DNA from: Kluyvera sp046569695
GTDB lineage: Bacteria > Pseudomonadota > Gammaproteobacteria > Enterobacterales > Enterobacteriaceae
DNA: 64,000 bases
Assembly (NCBI RefSeq): GCF_046569695.1
Contig: NZ_JBKHUI010000003.1
Location: 124,001 to 188,000 of the forward strand
Reading direction: 5' to 3'
In this document: one piece after another, positions 26,235 through 35,395 of the stretch
How the letters are laid out: each line of letters starts with the position of its first letter
How positions within the stretch are numbered: position 1 is the first letter of the stretch
Program-made: the position numbers and the translations under genes
Notes under the pieces: generated by a model
Told to the model about the DNA's origin: nothing
Database searches by the model: none
The model's input: the letters and a program-made list of their open reading frames with translations, nothing else

Positions 26235-26594
26235 TTACGGTTCAGCCTTAAAGTCGACAAAGCGCGAGCCTTTATAACTCAGCGTCCCCTTGTCCCCCAC
26301 CGTCAGCTGATGATACTGCTCGGCCTCGACGCGGAAACTCACCTCCAGCCCGCCCTGTTCCGGCTTAAAGCTGACGTCATAACGCATGTCGCTACCGGCT
26401 GGCGCCACCGTCTGCTGACGCGAACGGCGATCGTTCAGCACCTTTTCGCGCTTGTTCGTCACCACCACCCGCTTTTGCATCAGCGGGGCGGCATCGTTAT
26501 CCATTTTTTCCCGACGCTGCTGGACGAAGCGGAACGACGCGGCCACGACGATAATGGCGACAACGACGATGAAGAAAAGCGGCATCTTGCTCAT
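26235..26594 (-). CDS. yhhM: Membrane-anchored DUF2500 protein YhhM
   Basis: 119 residues: one N-terminal membrane helix (MPLFFIVVVAIIVVAASFRF) followed by a soluble beta-rich domain ending YKGSRFVDFKAEP. Function unknown. The ATG at 26592-26594 gives the E. coli length. It is convergent with yhhL, 35 bases apart. Confidence 0.88.
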   Translation of the reverse strand: MSKMPLFFIVVVAIIVVAASFRFVQQRREKMDNDAAPLMQKRVVVTNKREKVLNDRRSRQQTVAPAGSDMRYDVSFKPEQGGLEVSFRVEAEQYHQLTVGDKGTLSYKGSRFVDFKAEP

Positions 26595-26734
26595 TTCAGG
26601 TTCTCTTAAGAATTTACGCAAATCATAGTAAACGGCGCAGTCTGCCATTGTCATCTGGCGGCTGCGGCTACTACACTGGACATTCAAGACTGGCAGTACA
26701 GTACCCATTAAGATAACAGATACAGGGACTTATT

Positions 26735-27361
26735 ATGCTTTGGTCGTTTATCGCAGTATTCTTCTCAGGCTGGCTCTACGTGGATGCCGCCTACCGTGGG
26801 CCCGCCTGGCAGCGCTGGGCGTTCAAACCTATCACCTTAATTTTGCTCCTGTTTCTCGCCTGGCAGGCGCCGATGTTTAACGCCATCAGCTACCTGGTAC
26901 TAGCGGGCCTGTGCGCCTCGTTGGTCGGCGATGCCCTCACGCTGCTGCCGCGCCAGCGCATGCTGTATGCCGTCGGCGCGTTTTTCCTGTCACATCTGCT
27001 GTATACCATCTGGTTTGCTGGACAGCTGACCTTCACCTTCTTCTGGCCGCTGCCGGTGGTGCTGCTGGTAATTGGCGTAATCTGGCTGGCGGTTATCTGG
27101 ACGCGGCTTGAAGAGATGCGTCTGCCGGTGCTGGCCTTTATCGCGATGACGCTGATGATGGTCTGGGTCGCGGGCGAACTGTGGTTTATGCGCCCAACGG
27201 ATACCGCGCTCTCCGGCTTCTTCGGCGCAGGTTTACTACTGCTGGGTAACATTATCTGGCTGGTGAGTAAATATCGCTGCCGCTTCCGCGCGGATACGGC
27301 GATTTACGCCGCCTGCTACTTTGCCGGGCACTTCTTTATCGTTCGCGCGCTTTACCTGTAA
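26735..27361 (+). CDS. yhhN: YhhN family (TMEM86-like) membrane protein
   Basis: 208 residues with about seven or eight membrane segments. Belongs to the YhhN/TMEM86 family, whose animal members are lysoplasmalogenases; the bacterial activity and substrate in this organism are not established. ACAGGGACTT precedes the ATG. Upstream of zntA on the same strand but zntA has its own ZntR promoter. Confidence 0.9.
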   Translation: MLWSFIAVFFSGWLYVDAAYRGPAWQRWAFKPITLILLLFLAWQAPMFNAISYLVLAGLCASLVGDALTLLPRQRMLYAVGAFFLSHLLYTIWFAGQLTFTFFWPLPVVLLVIGVIWLAVIWTRLEEMRLPVLAFIAMTLMMVWVAGELWFMRPTDTALSGFFGAGLLLLGNIIWLVSKYRCRFRADTAIYAACYFAGHFFIVRALYL

Positions 27362-27369
27362 TTTCCTGC

Positions 27370-27401
27370 TTGACTCTGGAGTCGACTCCAGAGTGTATGC
27401 T
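27370..27401 (+). promoter_or_regulatory. zntA promoter with ZntR operator
   Basis: A -35 TTGACT at 27370-27375 and -10 TATGCT at 27396-27401 are 20 bases apart, the over-long spacing used by MerR-family activators. Between them lies the perfect 22-bp palindrome ACTCTGGAGTCGACTCCAGAGT (27373-27394) that matches the E. coli ZntR site. zntR itself is not in this window. Confidence 0.93.
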
Positions 27402-27439
27402 GCGCTTAATGAAGCAACGATCATTAATCGGAGGATACG

Positions 27440-29650
27440 ATGTCGACTCCAGAGACTCGTCACAATAAAGCCCCCCAATTTTCATCCTTTAAGCTCGCGC
27501 CTGCGCCACAGTCGCAGGACGACTGCTCCTGCGAAAGCCAATGCGCAACGGCTGAACCTATGGTAGAGCCAACGCTGGACGCCCGTTACAGCTGGGTCGT
27601 CAACGGCATGGACTGCGCCGCCTGCGCCCGTAAAGTCGAAACGGCGGTAAGCCAGGTCGCTGGCGTGAAGCAGGTTAAAGTGCTGTTCGCCACCGAAAAG
27701 CTGCTGGTTGATGCCGATGACGACATCCGCGCTCAGGTGGAGAAAGCGGTGAGCGCCGCAGGCTATTCGCTGCGTAGCGACAGCGAACCAAAGGCGGAAG
27801 AGAACACCCCGCGCTGGCGGGAGAACCTGCCACTTATCGCGCTTGCCGTGATGATGGCCATTAGCTGGGGGCTGGAGCAGTTCAACCATCCGCTGGGTAA
27901 CCTGGCGTTTATCGCCACCACGCTGGTCGGCCTTTACCCTATCGCTCGCCAGGCGCTGCGCCTGATGAAAAGCGGCAGTTGGTTCGCCATTGAAACACTA
28001 ATGAGCGTCGCGGCCATCGGTGCGCTGTTTATCGGTGCGACGGCGGAAGCGGCGATGGTGCTGCTGCTGTTCTTAATCGGTGAAAGGCTGGAAGGCTGGG
28101 CCGCAAACCGCGCGCGCCAGGGCGTGAGCGCGCTGATGGCGCTGAAGCCAGACACCGCCGTGCGCGTGCGTGACGGCCAGCGTGAAACCGTGGCGCAGAA
28201 GGATCTCCAGCCGGGCGACGTCATTGAAGTGGTCGCCGGTGGGCGCTTGCCTGCCGACGGGAAGCTCATCACCCCGTTCGCCAGCTTTGATGAGAGCGCG
28301 TTAACCGGCGAGTCCATTCCGGTGGAACGCAGCGCGGGCGAGAGCGTCCCGGCAGGGGCCACCAGCGCCGACCGCCTGGTACAGCTGAGCGTTATTTCAA
28401 AACCTGGCGACAGCGCCATCGACCGTATTCTGCGTCTGATTGAAGAGGCCGAGGAACGTCGCGCGCCTATCGAGCGCTTTATCGACCGTTTCAGCCGCAT
28501 CTATACCCCGGCGATTATGGCCGTCGCGCTGCTGGTGACGCTGGTGCCGCCGCTGCTGTTTGCCGCTTCATGGGAGGAGTGGATCTACAAAGGGCTGACG
28601 CTGCTGCTGATTGGCTGCCCGTGTGCGCTGGTTATCTCGACTCCAGCAGCCATTACCTCAGGCCTTGCCACCGCTGCGCGTCACGGCGCGCTGATTAAAG
28701 GCGGTGCGGCGCTGGAGCAGTTGGGTCGCATCACCCAGATAGCCTTTGATAAAACCGGCACCCTGACGCTCGGCAAACCGCAGGTGACAACGATTATCCC
28801 AACCGCCGAACTGAGCGAAGAAAATCTGCTAGCGCTGGCTGCTGCGGTGGAACAGGGTTCTACCCACCCGCTGGCGCAGGCCGTGGTGCGCGAGGCGCAG
28901 CAGCGTGAGCTGACCATTCCACAGGCTGTTGAGCAGCGTACGCTCGTCGGTTCCGGTATTGAAGCCAACGTCGATGGGCTGCGCATTGTTATCTGCGCGG
29001 CGGGCAAGTTCCCGACGCCGGATCATCAGGCTGAGATCCAACGGCTGGAAAGCCAGGGCAACACCGTGGTGCTCGTCACTCGAGACGATACCCTGCTGGG
29101 AATTGTCGCGCTGCGAGACACCGTGCGCCAGGAGGCGCGTCAGGCGGTCGATGGCCTGCGTGAATTAGGCATTCAGGGCATCATTCTGACCGGGGATAAC
29201 CCACGTGCCGCCGCCGCCATTGCCGATGAGTTAGGGATGGCCTATCGCGCGAACCTGCTGCCTGCCGATAAGGTCAGTGAAGTGACGGCGCTGAACGCTC
29301 AGGGGCCGCTGGCGATGGTGGGTGATGGGATCAACGACGCTCCGGCGATGAAAGCGGCGGCGATGGGCATCGCGATGGGCAGCGGTACCGACGTGGCGCT
29401 GGAAACCGCCGATGCGGCGCTGACGCATAACCGCCTGACCGGGCTGGTGCAGATGATTCGCCTGGCTCGCGCCACCCACGCTAACGTTCGACAAAACATC
29501 GCCATTGCGCTGGGGCTGAAAGGGATTTTCCTTATCACCACGCTGCTCGGCATGACCGGATTGTGGTTGGCGGTGCTGGCAGATACCGGTGCGACGGTGC
29601 TGGTGACGCTGAACGCGCTGCGGTTACTTCGCGGGAAGTTTAGCGCGTAA
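27440..29650 (+). CDS. zntA: Zn(II)/Cd(II)/Pb(II)-exporting P-type ATPase ZntA
   Basis: 736-residue inner-membrane metal pump. N-terminal tail with a Cys-rich segment (DDCSCESQC) then a metal-binding domain with GMDCAAC (about residues 55-61). Membrane metal site IGCPCAL, phosphorylation motif DKTGT, TGES actuator loop, and GDGINDAP hinge are present. CGGAGGATACG precedes the ATG. Controlled by the ZntR operator just upstream. Confidence 0.98.
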   Translation: MSTPETRHNKAPQFSSFKLAPAPQSQDDCSCESQCATAEPMVEPTLDARYSWVVNGMDCAACARKVETAVSQVAGVKQVKVLFATEKLLVDADDDIRAQVEKAVSAAGYSLRSDSEPKAEENTPRWRENLPLIALAVMMAISWGLEQFNHPLGNLAFIATTLVGLYPIARQALRLMKSGSWFAIETLMSVAAIGALFIGATAEAAMVLLLFLIGERLEGWAANRARQGVSALMALKPDTAVRVRDGQRETVAQKDLQPGDVIEVVAGGRLPADGKLITPFASFDESALTGESIPVERSAGESVPAGATSADRLVQLSVISKPGDSAIDRILRLIEEAEERRAPIERFIDRFSRIYTPAIMAVALLVTLVPPLLFAASWEEWIYKGLTLLLIGCPCALVISTPAAITSGLATAARHGALIKGGAALEQLGRITQIAFDKTGTLTLGKPQVTTIIPTAELSEENLLALAAAVEQGSTHPLAQAVVREAQQRELTIPQAVEQRTLVGSGIEANVDGLRIVICAAGKFPTPDHQAEIQRLESQGNTVVLVTRDDTLLGIVALRDTVRQEARQAVDGLRELGIQGIILTGDNPRAAAAIADELGMAYRANLLPADKVSEVTALNAQGPLAMVGDGINDAPAMKAAAMGIAMGSGTDVALETADAALTHNRLTGLVQMIRLARATHANVRQNIAIALGLKGIFLITTLLGMTGLWLAVLADTGATVLVTLNALRLLRGKFSA

Positions 29651-29655
29651 TGGGG

Positions 29656-29876
29656 TTGGTTCGGTGCCTTTCCCCGGCGGCGCTGCGCTTGGCCGGGCTA
29701 CGGGACATGTAGTCCGGGCGAGGCGTGTACGCCGACCCCAGGTTGGCTCGGTGCACTCCCGGCGGCGCTACGCTTGGCCGGGCTACGGGACATATAGCCC
29801 GGGCGAGGCGTTTACGCCGACCCCGGGTTGGTTCGGTGCATTCCCGGCGGAGCTGCGCTTGGCCGGGCTACAGGGT
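29656..29876. repeat. Tandem BIME-like repeat downstream of zntA
   Basis: Nearly three copies of an 85-87 base unit starting at 29656, 29743 and 29828. Each unit runs from TTGG(T/C)TCGGTGC through CCCGGCGG(C/A)GCT(G/A)CGCTTGG and CCGGGCTAC to a GGGCGAGGCGT(T/G)TACGCCGACCC palindrome. Fills the convergent gap between zntA and tusA. An open frame across it has no coding support. Confidence 0.88.
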
Positions 29877-29886
29877 GTGGTGTCGA

Positions 29887-30132
29887 TTAATGGCTCTTAC
29901 GCAGCAAATACTGATACGGCACTGACTCGGTCTGCTGAGCAATCAGCTCATGTTCCATAAAGCGGCAAAAGCCAGGGATATCACGCGTGGTGGCGGGATC
30001 GTCGGCAATAATCAGCAGCGTTTCCCCCACCGGCATCGTCCGCACGGTTTTACGCACCATCATTACCGGTTCCGGGCAGCGCAGCCCTTGCGCGTCTAAG
30101 GTGTGGTCGGGGCTGGAAAACAAATCGGTCAT
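29887..30132 (-). CDS. tusA: Sulfur carrier protein TusA (SirA)
   Basis: 81-residue cytosolic sulfur-transfer protein that takes sulfur from IscS and passes it to TusBCD for 2-thiouridine in tRNA. The conserved active cysteine is in GLRCPEPVMMVRK (Cys19). The ATG at 30132 gives the E. coli length; an earlier ATG two codons upstream exists. Confidence 0.96.
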   Translation of the reverse strand: MTDLFSSPDHTLDAQGLRCPEPVMMVRKTVRTMPVGETLLIIADDPATTRDIPGFCRFMEHELIAQQTESVPYQYLLRKSH

Positions 30133-30275
30133 GAGCATCTCATCGTCAGAAAAAACGCGCTTAGTTTACGCTGACCCAGCCTCAACGCAACCAGGTTAAC
30201 GATTGCGCGAAAAACAACCATTGCAATGAAACAGGAAAGCAGTATCATTCCGCCCCTGCAATGGGTTTGCAGACT

Positions 30276-30312
30276 TATTGGGTTCCCTCACCCCAACCAC
30301 TAAAAAGGTACA
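30276..30312 (+). promoter_or_regulatory. preQ1-I type riboswitch upstream of yhhQ
   Basis: A compact motif directly before the yhhQ start: stem TTGGG (30278-30282) with CCCAA (30292-30296), a C-rich loop TTCCCTCAC, and an A-rich tail CCACTAAAAAGG. The loop CCT (30286-30288) can pair with AGG (30306-30308), the ribosome-binding site six bases before the ATG, forming the H-type pseudoknot typical of preQ1-I. It would block translation when preQ1 is present. The gene it precedes transports a queuosine precursor, which supports the call. Confidence 0.78.
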
Positions 30313-30314
30313 AT

Positions 30315-30980
30315 ATGACTCCCTTTACCTCCTTACAGCGCCGTCATGCGCTGGTTTGGCTATCGCTATTTCACCTGCTGGTGATCACCTCCAGTAACTA
30401 TCTGGTGCAGCTGCCGGTCTCTATTTTCGGCTTCCACACCACCTGGGGCGCGTTTAGCTTTCCGTTTATTTTCCTCGCAACCGACCTGACCGTGCGGATC
30501 TTTGGCGCACCGCTGGCTCGCCGTATCGTTTTCGCGGTGATGGCCCCGGCGCTGATGATCTCCTACGTGATTTCGTCGCTGTTCTATATGGGCGAATGGC
30601 AGGGCTTCGGTGCGCTGGCGCACTTTAACCTGTTCGTGGCCCGTATCGCCGCCGCCAGCTTTATGGCCTATGCCCTGGGGCAGATCCTTGACGTGCACGT
30701 GTTCAACCGCCTGCGTCAAAGCCGCCACTGGTGGCTTGCACCGACGGCCTCCACGCTGTTCGGCAACATCAGCGATACCCTGGCATTCTTCTTTATCGCC
30801 TTCTGGCGCAGCACCGACCCGTTTATGGCGACGCACTGGGTAGAAATTGCCCTCGTGGACTACTGCTTTAAAGTGCTGATCAGCATTGTTTTCTTCCTGC
30901 CGATGTACGGCGTGCTGCTGAATATGCTATTGAAAAGGCTGGCAGATAAATCTGATTTGTCAGCAATGCAGCCTGGTTAA
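30315..30980 (+). CDS. yhhQ: Queuosine precursor transporter YhhQ
   Basis: 221-residue inner-membrane protein of the QPTR (COG1738) family, with about six membrane segments (for example LFHLLVITSSNYLVQLPVS and ISIVFFLPMYGVLLNML). In E. coli it takes up queuosine precursors preQ0/preQ1. The ATG at 30315 gives the E. coli length and sits just after AAAAAGG; longer frames would run through the riboswitch. Confidence 0.94.
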   Translation: MTPFTSLQRRHALVWLSLFHLLVITSSNYLVQLPVSIFGFHTTWGAFSFPFIFLATDLTVRIFGAPLARRIVFAVMAPALMISYVISSLFYMGEWQGFGALAHFNLFVARIAAASFMAYALGQILDVHVFNRLRQSRHWWLAPTASTLFGNISDTLAFFFIAFWRSTDPFMATHWVEIALVDYCFKVLISIVFFLPMYGVLLNMLLKRLADKSDLSAMQPG

Positions 30981-31052
30981 GGGTTCATTACACGGGTTGT
31001 GATAAGATACGCAGATGAGCCGTTATGGCTATTTATCGAAAGGAAGATGTCA

Positions 31053-31610
31053 ATGCGCAAATTGGTGAAATATGCTGGTATTGGCCTGCTGGTAATGGGC
31101 CTTGCGGCCTGTGACAACAGCGACACCAGCACCCCTGCACAAGGTTCTGCAGCCGCAAGCGATGCCGCAGGTCAGGCAATCAATCTGTTAGACGGTAAGC
31201 TGAACTTTACGCTGCCGGCCGGGATGACCGACCAGAGCGGTAAGCTGGGCACCCAGAGCAACAACATGCACGTCTACTCTGACGCCACCGGCATGAAAGC
31301 GGTCATCGTCATCGTTGGCGACGACACCACCGAAGATTTAGCGGTGTTGGCAAAACGTCTTGAAGATCAGCAGCGCAGCCGCGACCCGCAGCTGCAGGTG
31401 GTGACCAATAAATCTATCGACGTGAAGGGCCACACGCTGCAGCAGCTCGACAGCATCATCTCTGCTAAAGGGCAGACCGCGTACTCTTCCGTCGTACTGG
31501 GTAAAATCGATGGCAAGCTGCTGACCATGCAGATCACGCTGCCAGCGGACAACCAGCAGCAGGCGCAGTCTGACGCTGAGAAAATCATCAATACGCTGGT
31601 CATCAACTAA
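31053..31610 (+). CDS. dcrB: Lipoprotein DcrB
   Basis: 185-residue lipoprotein: signal ending LVMGLAAC, acylated at Cys20, followed by a soluble periplasmic domain. DcrB was found through phage C1 and C6 resistance and is linked to envelope lipoprotein maturation. The ATG at 31053 matches E. coli. Follows yhhQ with a 72-base gap and ends at a strong terminator. Confidence 0.93.
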   Translation: MRKLVKYAGIGLLVMGLAACDNSDTSTPAQGSAAASDAAGQAINLLDGKLNFTLPAGMTDQSGKLGTQSNNMHVYSDATGMKAVIVIVGDDTTEDLAVLAKRLEDQQRSRDPQLQVVTNKSIDVKGHTLQQLDSIISAKGQTAYSSVVLGKIDGKLLTMQITLPADNQQQAQSDAEKIINTLVIN

Positions 31611-31626
31611 GTTTGGCTGACCGATA

Positions 31627-31665
31627 AACGGCCTCTCGCGTGCTTACGCCAGAGGCCGTTTTTTT
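31627..31665 (+). terminator. Terminator after dcrB
   Basis: AACGGCCTCT (31627-31636) pairs with AGAGGCCGTT (31651-31660) followed by TTTTTTT on the plus strand. It overlaps the last codons of the convergent yhhS. Confidence 0.92.
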
Positions 31666-32834
31666 AGCCGCCACCCCAGCAGCAGCGCTACCGCCACCAG
31701 CCCCGCGGCGGCAATGTAAATCGTCGAAATGCCCATCCACGCCATCATCAATCCTGCCAGCGGCCCGGTAATACCCAGCGATAGATCCATAAACACGGTA
31801 TAGGTTGCCAGCGCAGAGCCCTGATTCTGCTGCGGCACGGCTTTCACCGCCACCACGCCCAGCGCCGGGAACACCAGCGAGAACCCCGCCCCTGCGAAGA
31901 AGGTGCCGATTTTCGCCATCGTCGGCGTATCAGCCACACCCACCAGCAGCAGGCCGACAATCTCCACCGAGAAGCAGATCATCGCCACGTTCAGCCCACC
32001 CAGGCGGTTGATACCGTTCGGGAATAGCAGACGCGTCCCTACGAATGCGCAGCTAAACAGCGTGAGCGCGAACGCCGCGCCGTCCCAGCCTTTCGCGTCA
32101 TAAAACAGGGTAATGAAGGTGGCGATCACCCCAAAGCCCGCGGAGGCCAGTGCCAGCGCCATTCCGTAAGGCCAGACGCGCCCTAGCACCGCGCGAAAAG
32201 ACATCGGCTTGCCCTTTTTGGCTTTCACTTCCGCACGCGGCAGCGCGCACAGAATGGCGACGGCGGCCACGGCCATAATCGCCAATGCCAGCCCCTCCAG
32301 CCCAACGTAGCGGTAACACACCACACCGAGCGGCGCACCCATCGCCATCGCGCCGTAAGTGACAATCCCGTTCCATGAGATGACCCGGCCAATATGCGGC
32401 GAACCCACGACGCCCACGCCCCAGAGCGTAGATCCGGTACCGGCAAAGCTTTGGCCGATGCCGAGGATCACGCGTCCCAGGCACAACAGCACCAGACTGA
32501 GCAGCGGCCAGTCGCTGCCCGTTGCCGCCAGCAGATAGCTCAACCCGCTAAGAAAGCAGCCGCACAGCCCCATCACCACAATCCGTTTTGGCCCCAGCAG
32601 GTCGGCATAGCGCCCGGCGTGCGGGCGACTAAGCAGGGTGGCGAAGTATTGCAGGCTTATCACCAGCCCCGCCCAGAAGGCGCTGAACCCCATCACGTCG
32701 TGGACATAGCCGGGCAGCACCGCCAATGGCAGGCCAATGGTGAGGTAACTGGCGAAGTTAAAGATAACGATGGAGACAATACGCAGGTTGAGGCGCAGGC
32801 CGCTAAGCGATTCCTCGGCGTCAGCTGCTGGCAT
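31644..32834 (-). CDS. yhhS: MFS transporter YhhS
   Basis: 396-residue major facilitator with twelve membrane segments. The loop 2-3 motif reads GRYADLLGPKRIVVMG, and the central loop is GKPMSFRAVLGRVW. E. coli YhhS is implicated in arabinose and glyphosate export, but the natural substrate is unproven. Its stop codon lies inside the dcrB terminator hairpin. Confidence 0.93.
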   Translation of the reverse strand: MPAADAEESLSGLRLNLRIVSIVIFNFASYLTIGLPLAVLPGYVHDVMGFSAFWAGLVISLQYFATLLSRPHAGRYADLLGPKRIVVMGLCGCFLSGLSYLLAATGSDWPLLSLVLLCLGRVILGIGQSFAGTGSTLWGVGVVGSPHIGRVISWNGIVTYGAMAMGAPLGVVCYRYVGLEGLALAIMAVAAVAILCALPRAEVKAKKGKPMSFRAVLGRVWPYGMALALASAGFGVIATFITLFYDAKGWDGAAFALTLFSCAFVGTRLLFPNGINRLGGLNVAMICFSVEIVGLLLVGVADTPTMAKIGTFFAGAGFSLVFPALGVVAVKAVPQQNQGSALATYTVFMDLSLGITGPLAGLMMAWMGISTIYIAAAGLVAVALLLGWRLKKRPLA

Positions 32835-32883
32835 AGATAATCCCTTATAGATGCGACAAAAAAGGCATTATTGCACATTTTGT

Positions 32884-33020
32884 AGCCCGGAGGCGGCTCG
32901 GCGCTATTCCCGGCGGCGCTGCGCTTGGCCGGGCTACAGATTGTAGGCCTGATAAGCGAAGCGCCATCAGGCGGAACGGCGCAGATTGCCGGATGGCGGC
33001 GTTGCCTTATCCGGCCTACG
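32884..33020. repeat. REP/BIME cluster overlapping the arnF 3' end
   Basis: Units TGTAGCCCGGAGGCGG...GGCCGGGCTACA, GTAGGCCTGATAAGCGAAGC...GCCATCAGGC and GCCGGATGGCGGCGTTGCC followed by TTATCCGGCCTAC. The last unit's end contains the arnF stop codon (33016-33018). Confidence 0.88.
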
Positions 33021-33405
33021 GGGTATGGGGAGGTTTATTTGGCCAGAAGATGGTGATAACGCCCGAGATAATGACTACTACGCCCAGCAGACCACGCCAG
33101 GAGAAGGGTTCGTGCCAGCCCGGCAGCCAGATGGCGGCGCACCACACCACCATATAGCTCAGGCTAAGCAGCGCATAGGCTTTTGCCAACGGCAGGCGCT
33201 TAAGGGCGAAGAACCAGCAGGCCATCGACGCGACGTAGCCGCACAGGCCGAGGAAAAGCGCCAGCGTGCCGTCGCCGAAATGCAGCAGGTGCAACAGGAA
33301 CGCCAGCGGCTGCTCCGCCGGTGGCAGCGTGGTCATCGCCACCCGCAGCGTCAGCTGGGCGGCGCTTACCAGCCCAACGCTCATTAATGCCCAGATAAGC
33401 CCCAT
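33016..33405 (-). CDS. arnF: Undecaprenyl-phosphate-Ara4N flippase subunit ArnF
   Basis: 129-residue small multidrug resistance-type membrane protein with four membrane segments. With ArnE it moves undecaprenyl-phosphate-aminoarabinose to the periplasmic face. Its stop codon is within a REP palindrome, so the extreme C-terminus (NKPPHTP) may have been altered by REP insertion. Start overlaps the arnE stop by one base. Confidence 0.93.
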   Translation of the reverse strand: MGLIWALMSVGLVSAAQLTLRVAMTTLPPAEQPLAFLLHLLHFGDGTLALFLGLCGYVASMACWFFALKRLPLAKAYALLSLSYMVVWCAAIWLPGWHEPFSWRGLLGVVVIISGVITIFWPNKPPHTP

Positions 33406-33743
33406 CAGGCGCTGCTCCCTAGCAACATAATGCCGACAATAATCAGCCCTACGCCCGCCCAGTGACGACGACTGACCGGCTCATGCCAGATAGTGCGCGC
33501 CGCCAGCGTCACCCAGACAAAGTTCAGGCTCAGCATCGGGTAGGCCACGCTAACCGGGATTTGCTGCAACACCAGCAGCCACAACAGCATCCCCAGCCCA
33601 AGCATCGCCAGCGCGAGCCCAAGCCAGGTCAGCAGATGGCGCCCACGCTGCCCGGCGGGTGCCGGGCGCGTAGCCTGTTTCTGGCATAGCTGCCCGACAC
33701 AGCTCAAAAAGCTGGCGAGCAGCAGGCAGGCCCAGGTGATCAT
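33405..33743 (-). CDS. arnE: Undecaprenyl-phosphate-Ara4N flippase subunit ArnE
   Basis: 112 residues, four membrane segments, EmrE-like fold (ending WAGVGLIIVGIMLLGSSA). Partner of ArnF. ATGA overlap with the arnT stop shows operon coupling. Confidence 0.94.
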   Translation of the reverse strand: MITWACLLLASFLSCVGQLCQKQATRPAPAGQRGRHLLTWLGLALAMLGLGMLLWLLVLQQIPVSVAYPMLSLNFVWVTLAARTIWHEPVSRRHWAGVGLIIVGIMLLGSSA

Positions 33744-35395
33744 TGCGGACGGTACTGAATAAACGCGGTACGACCCATCACATACACCTCATCCGGTTTT
33801 GGCAACGGCAAATCCACCACTCTGGTATTGCGCTGCAGCTGCAGTACCAGAGAGATTGGCCCCTCCTGACGATGCGCTTCCAGCCACTGCGGGAAATCTT
33901 CGCTGGAGATAAAGCGCCCTTTAGCATCCGGATAGGAAAGACCGTATTTCAGCTCGCCCGTCTGTGAATACAGGATGACGTCGCTGCGGTTCAGTTCCCA
34001 GGCAAGCCCTGCGGCGATACCGACGTTATTGCTCAGCACGTAGCGGCTCGGCGTCAGCGACTCGCTCACAATATCCACCAGGAACTGCGGCTGTTTACTG
34101 TCGGTCACGCGGTCAGGAATCGCAAAGCCCACCAGCAGCGCTAACCCCATCGGGCAGAGCGCCGCCAGCGTCCAGCGCGGCGTAGTCGACTTGATAGACA
34201 ACCAGCCCATCAGCGCCCAGACAAAGAACGCCACCGCCGCCAGCACGCACTTATACAGCTCAATCTGCATCCACACCGGGTGCTTCATCGGCCCCCACGG
34301 CGACACGACAACCACCGCCACCAAACCAACCACGCCGAAGGCGATGTTGATGATGCCGTTAATCCGCAGCGCTTTCGCGCCCACTTTTGCCGCATCCACC
34401 GCATAGCGCGCCATCAGCATCGCCAGCGGCCCAAAGCACGGCAGAATATAGGTCGGCAGCTTGCCTTTTGCGATGCTGAAAAACAGGAACGGCATCACTA
34501 TCCAACCCAGCAGATAGAATGCGCTGCCCTGCCCTTGACGATCGCGCCAGCCAAGCTTCAACGCGCCCGGCAGCAGCGCCAGCCACGGCAGACTCCCGGC
34601 AATCAGGAACGGCAGATAGTACCAGAACGGCGCTTTATGCTGAGCATCGCTCTGCGCAAAACGCTGAATATGTTCGACCCAGAAGAAGTAGCGCCAGAAA
34701 TCGCCTTCACGCTGCGCAATCGCCAGCCCCCACGGCAGCACGGTAAGCACGCACACCAGCACCGACAGCCAGCCCCAGATAAGGACTTCCCGCCAGCGTT
34801 TCTGGGCGATAACCCACGGCAGCACGCCGATAACCGGCACCGCTAGCGCCAGGAACCCTTTGGTCATCACCCCCATGCCGCAGGCGATACCAAGCAGCAC
34901 GTAGCCCCAGAAGCGTTCACCGGTGGTTTTCGCCGACGCCGCCAGCCAGAAGCTGAACATCGCCAGCGTCATCCACAGGGTGATCATCGGGTCGAGTACC
35001 GCATAGGTGCCGATACCGTAGACCAGGAAAGCCGTCAGGAAGATAACGCCGGAGAATATCGCCACTTTCTTGTCGCGCCAGATACGCCAGGCAAGCCAGG
35101 CCACCAGCAGCGCAGACACGGTGATAGAGAACACCGAGCCAAAGCGCACGCCAAAGTTGTTATGCCCAAACAGCCACTGACCAATGCTGTTGATCCAGTA
35201 GCCCGCAATCGGCTTTTCAAAATAACGCAGGCCGAGGAAATGCGGCACAACCCAATCGCCGGTGGCCAGCATTTCACGGCTGATCTCGGCGTAGCGGGTT
35301 TCATCCGGCTGCCACAGCAACCGGAAGTTGAGGGGCAGAAGGTAGTAAAGAACGAACAATGCAACTAACGAAATACCGTAGCGAAGGGATTTCAT
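33740..35395 (-). CDS. arnT: Lipid A 4-amino-4-deoxy-L-arabinose transferase ArnT
   Basis: 551-residue GT-C glycosyltransferase with about twelve membrane segments. Transfers Ara4N to lipid A on the periplasmic side, giving polymyxin and cationic peptide resistance. The catalytic-type motif WQPDETRYAEISREM is near the N-terminus. Start MKSLRY at 35395 follows E. coli ArnT; the open frame runs nine codons higher but would overlap arnD further. Confidence 0.96.
   Translation of the reverse strand: MKSLRYGISLVALFVLYYLLPLNFRLLWQPDETRYAEISREMLATGDWVVPHFLGLRYFEKPIAGYWINSIGQWLFGHNNFGVRFGSVFSITVSALLVAWLAWRIWRDKKVAIFSGVIFLTAFLVYGIGTYAVLDPMITLWMTLAMFSFWLAASAKTTGERFWGYVLLGIACGMGVMTKGFLALAVPVIGVLPWVIAQKRWREVLIWGWLSVLVCVLTVLPWGLAIAQREGDFWRYFFWVEHIQRFAQSDAQHKAPFWYYLPFLIAGSLPWLALLPGALKLGWRDRQGQGSAFYLLGWIVMPFLFFSIAKGKLPTYILPCFGPLAMLMARYAVDAAKVGAKALRINGIINIAFGVVGLVAVVVVSPWGPMKHPVWMQIELYKCVLAAVAFFVWALMGWLSIKSTTPRWTLAALCPMGLALLVGFAIPDRVTDSKQPQFLVDIVSESLTPSRYVLSNNVGIAAGLAWELNRSDVILYSQTGELKYGLSYPDAKGRFISSEDFPQWLEAHRQEGPISLVLQLQRNTRVVDLPLPKPDEVYVMGRTAFIQYRPQ

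Noticed and set aside
29664..29960. 98-residue open frame after zntA
   Set aside because: Lies on the tandem BIME repeat and overlaps tusA on the opposite strand; repeats in the protein simply mirror the DNA repeats.
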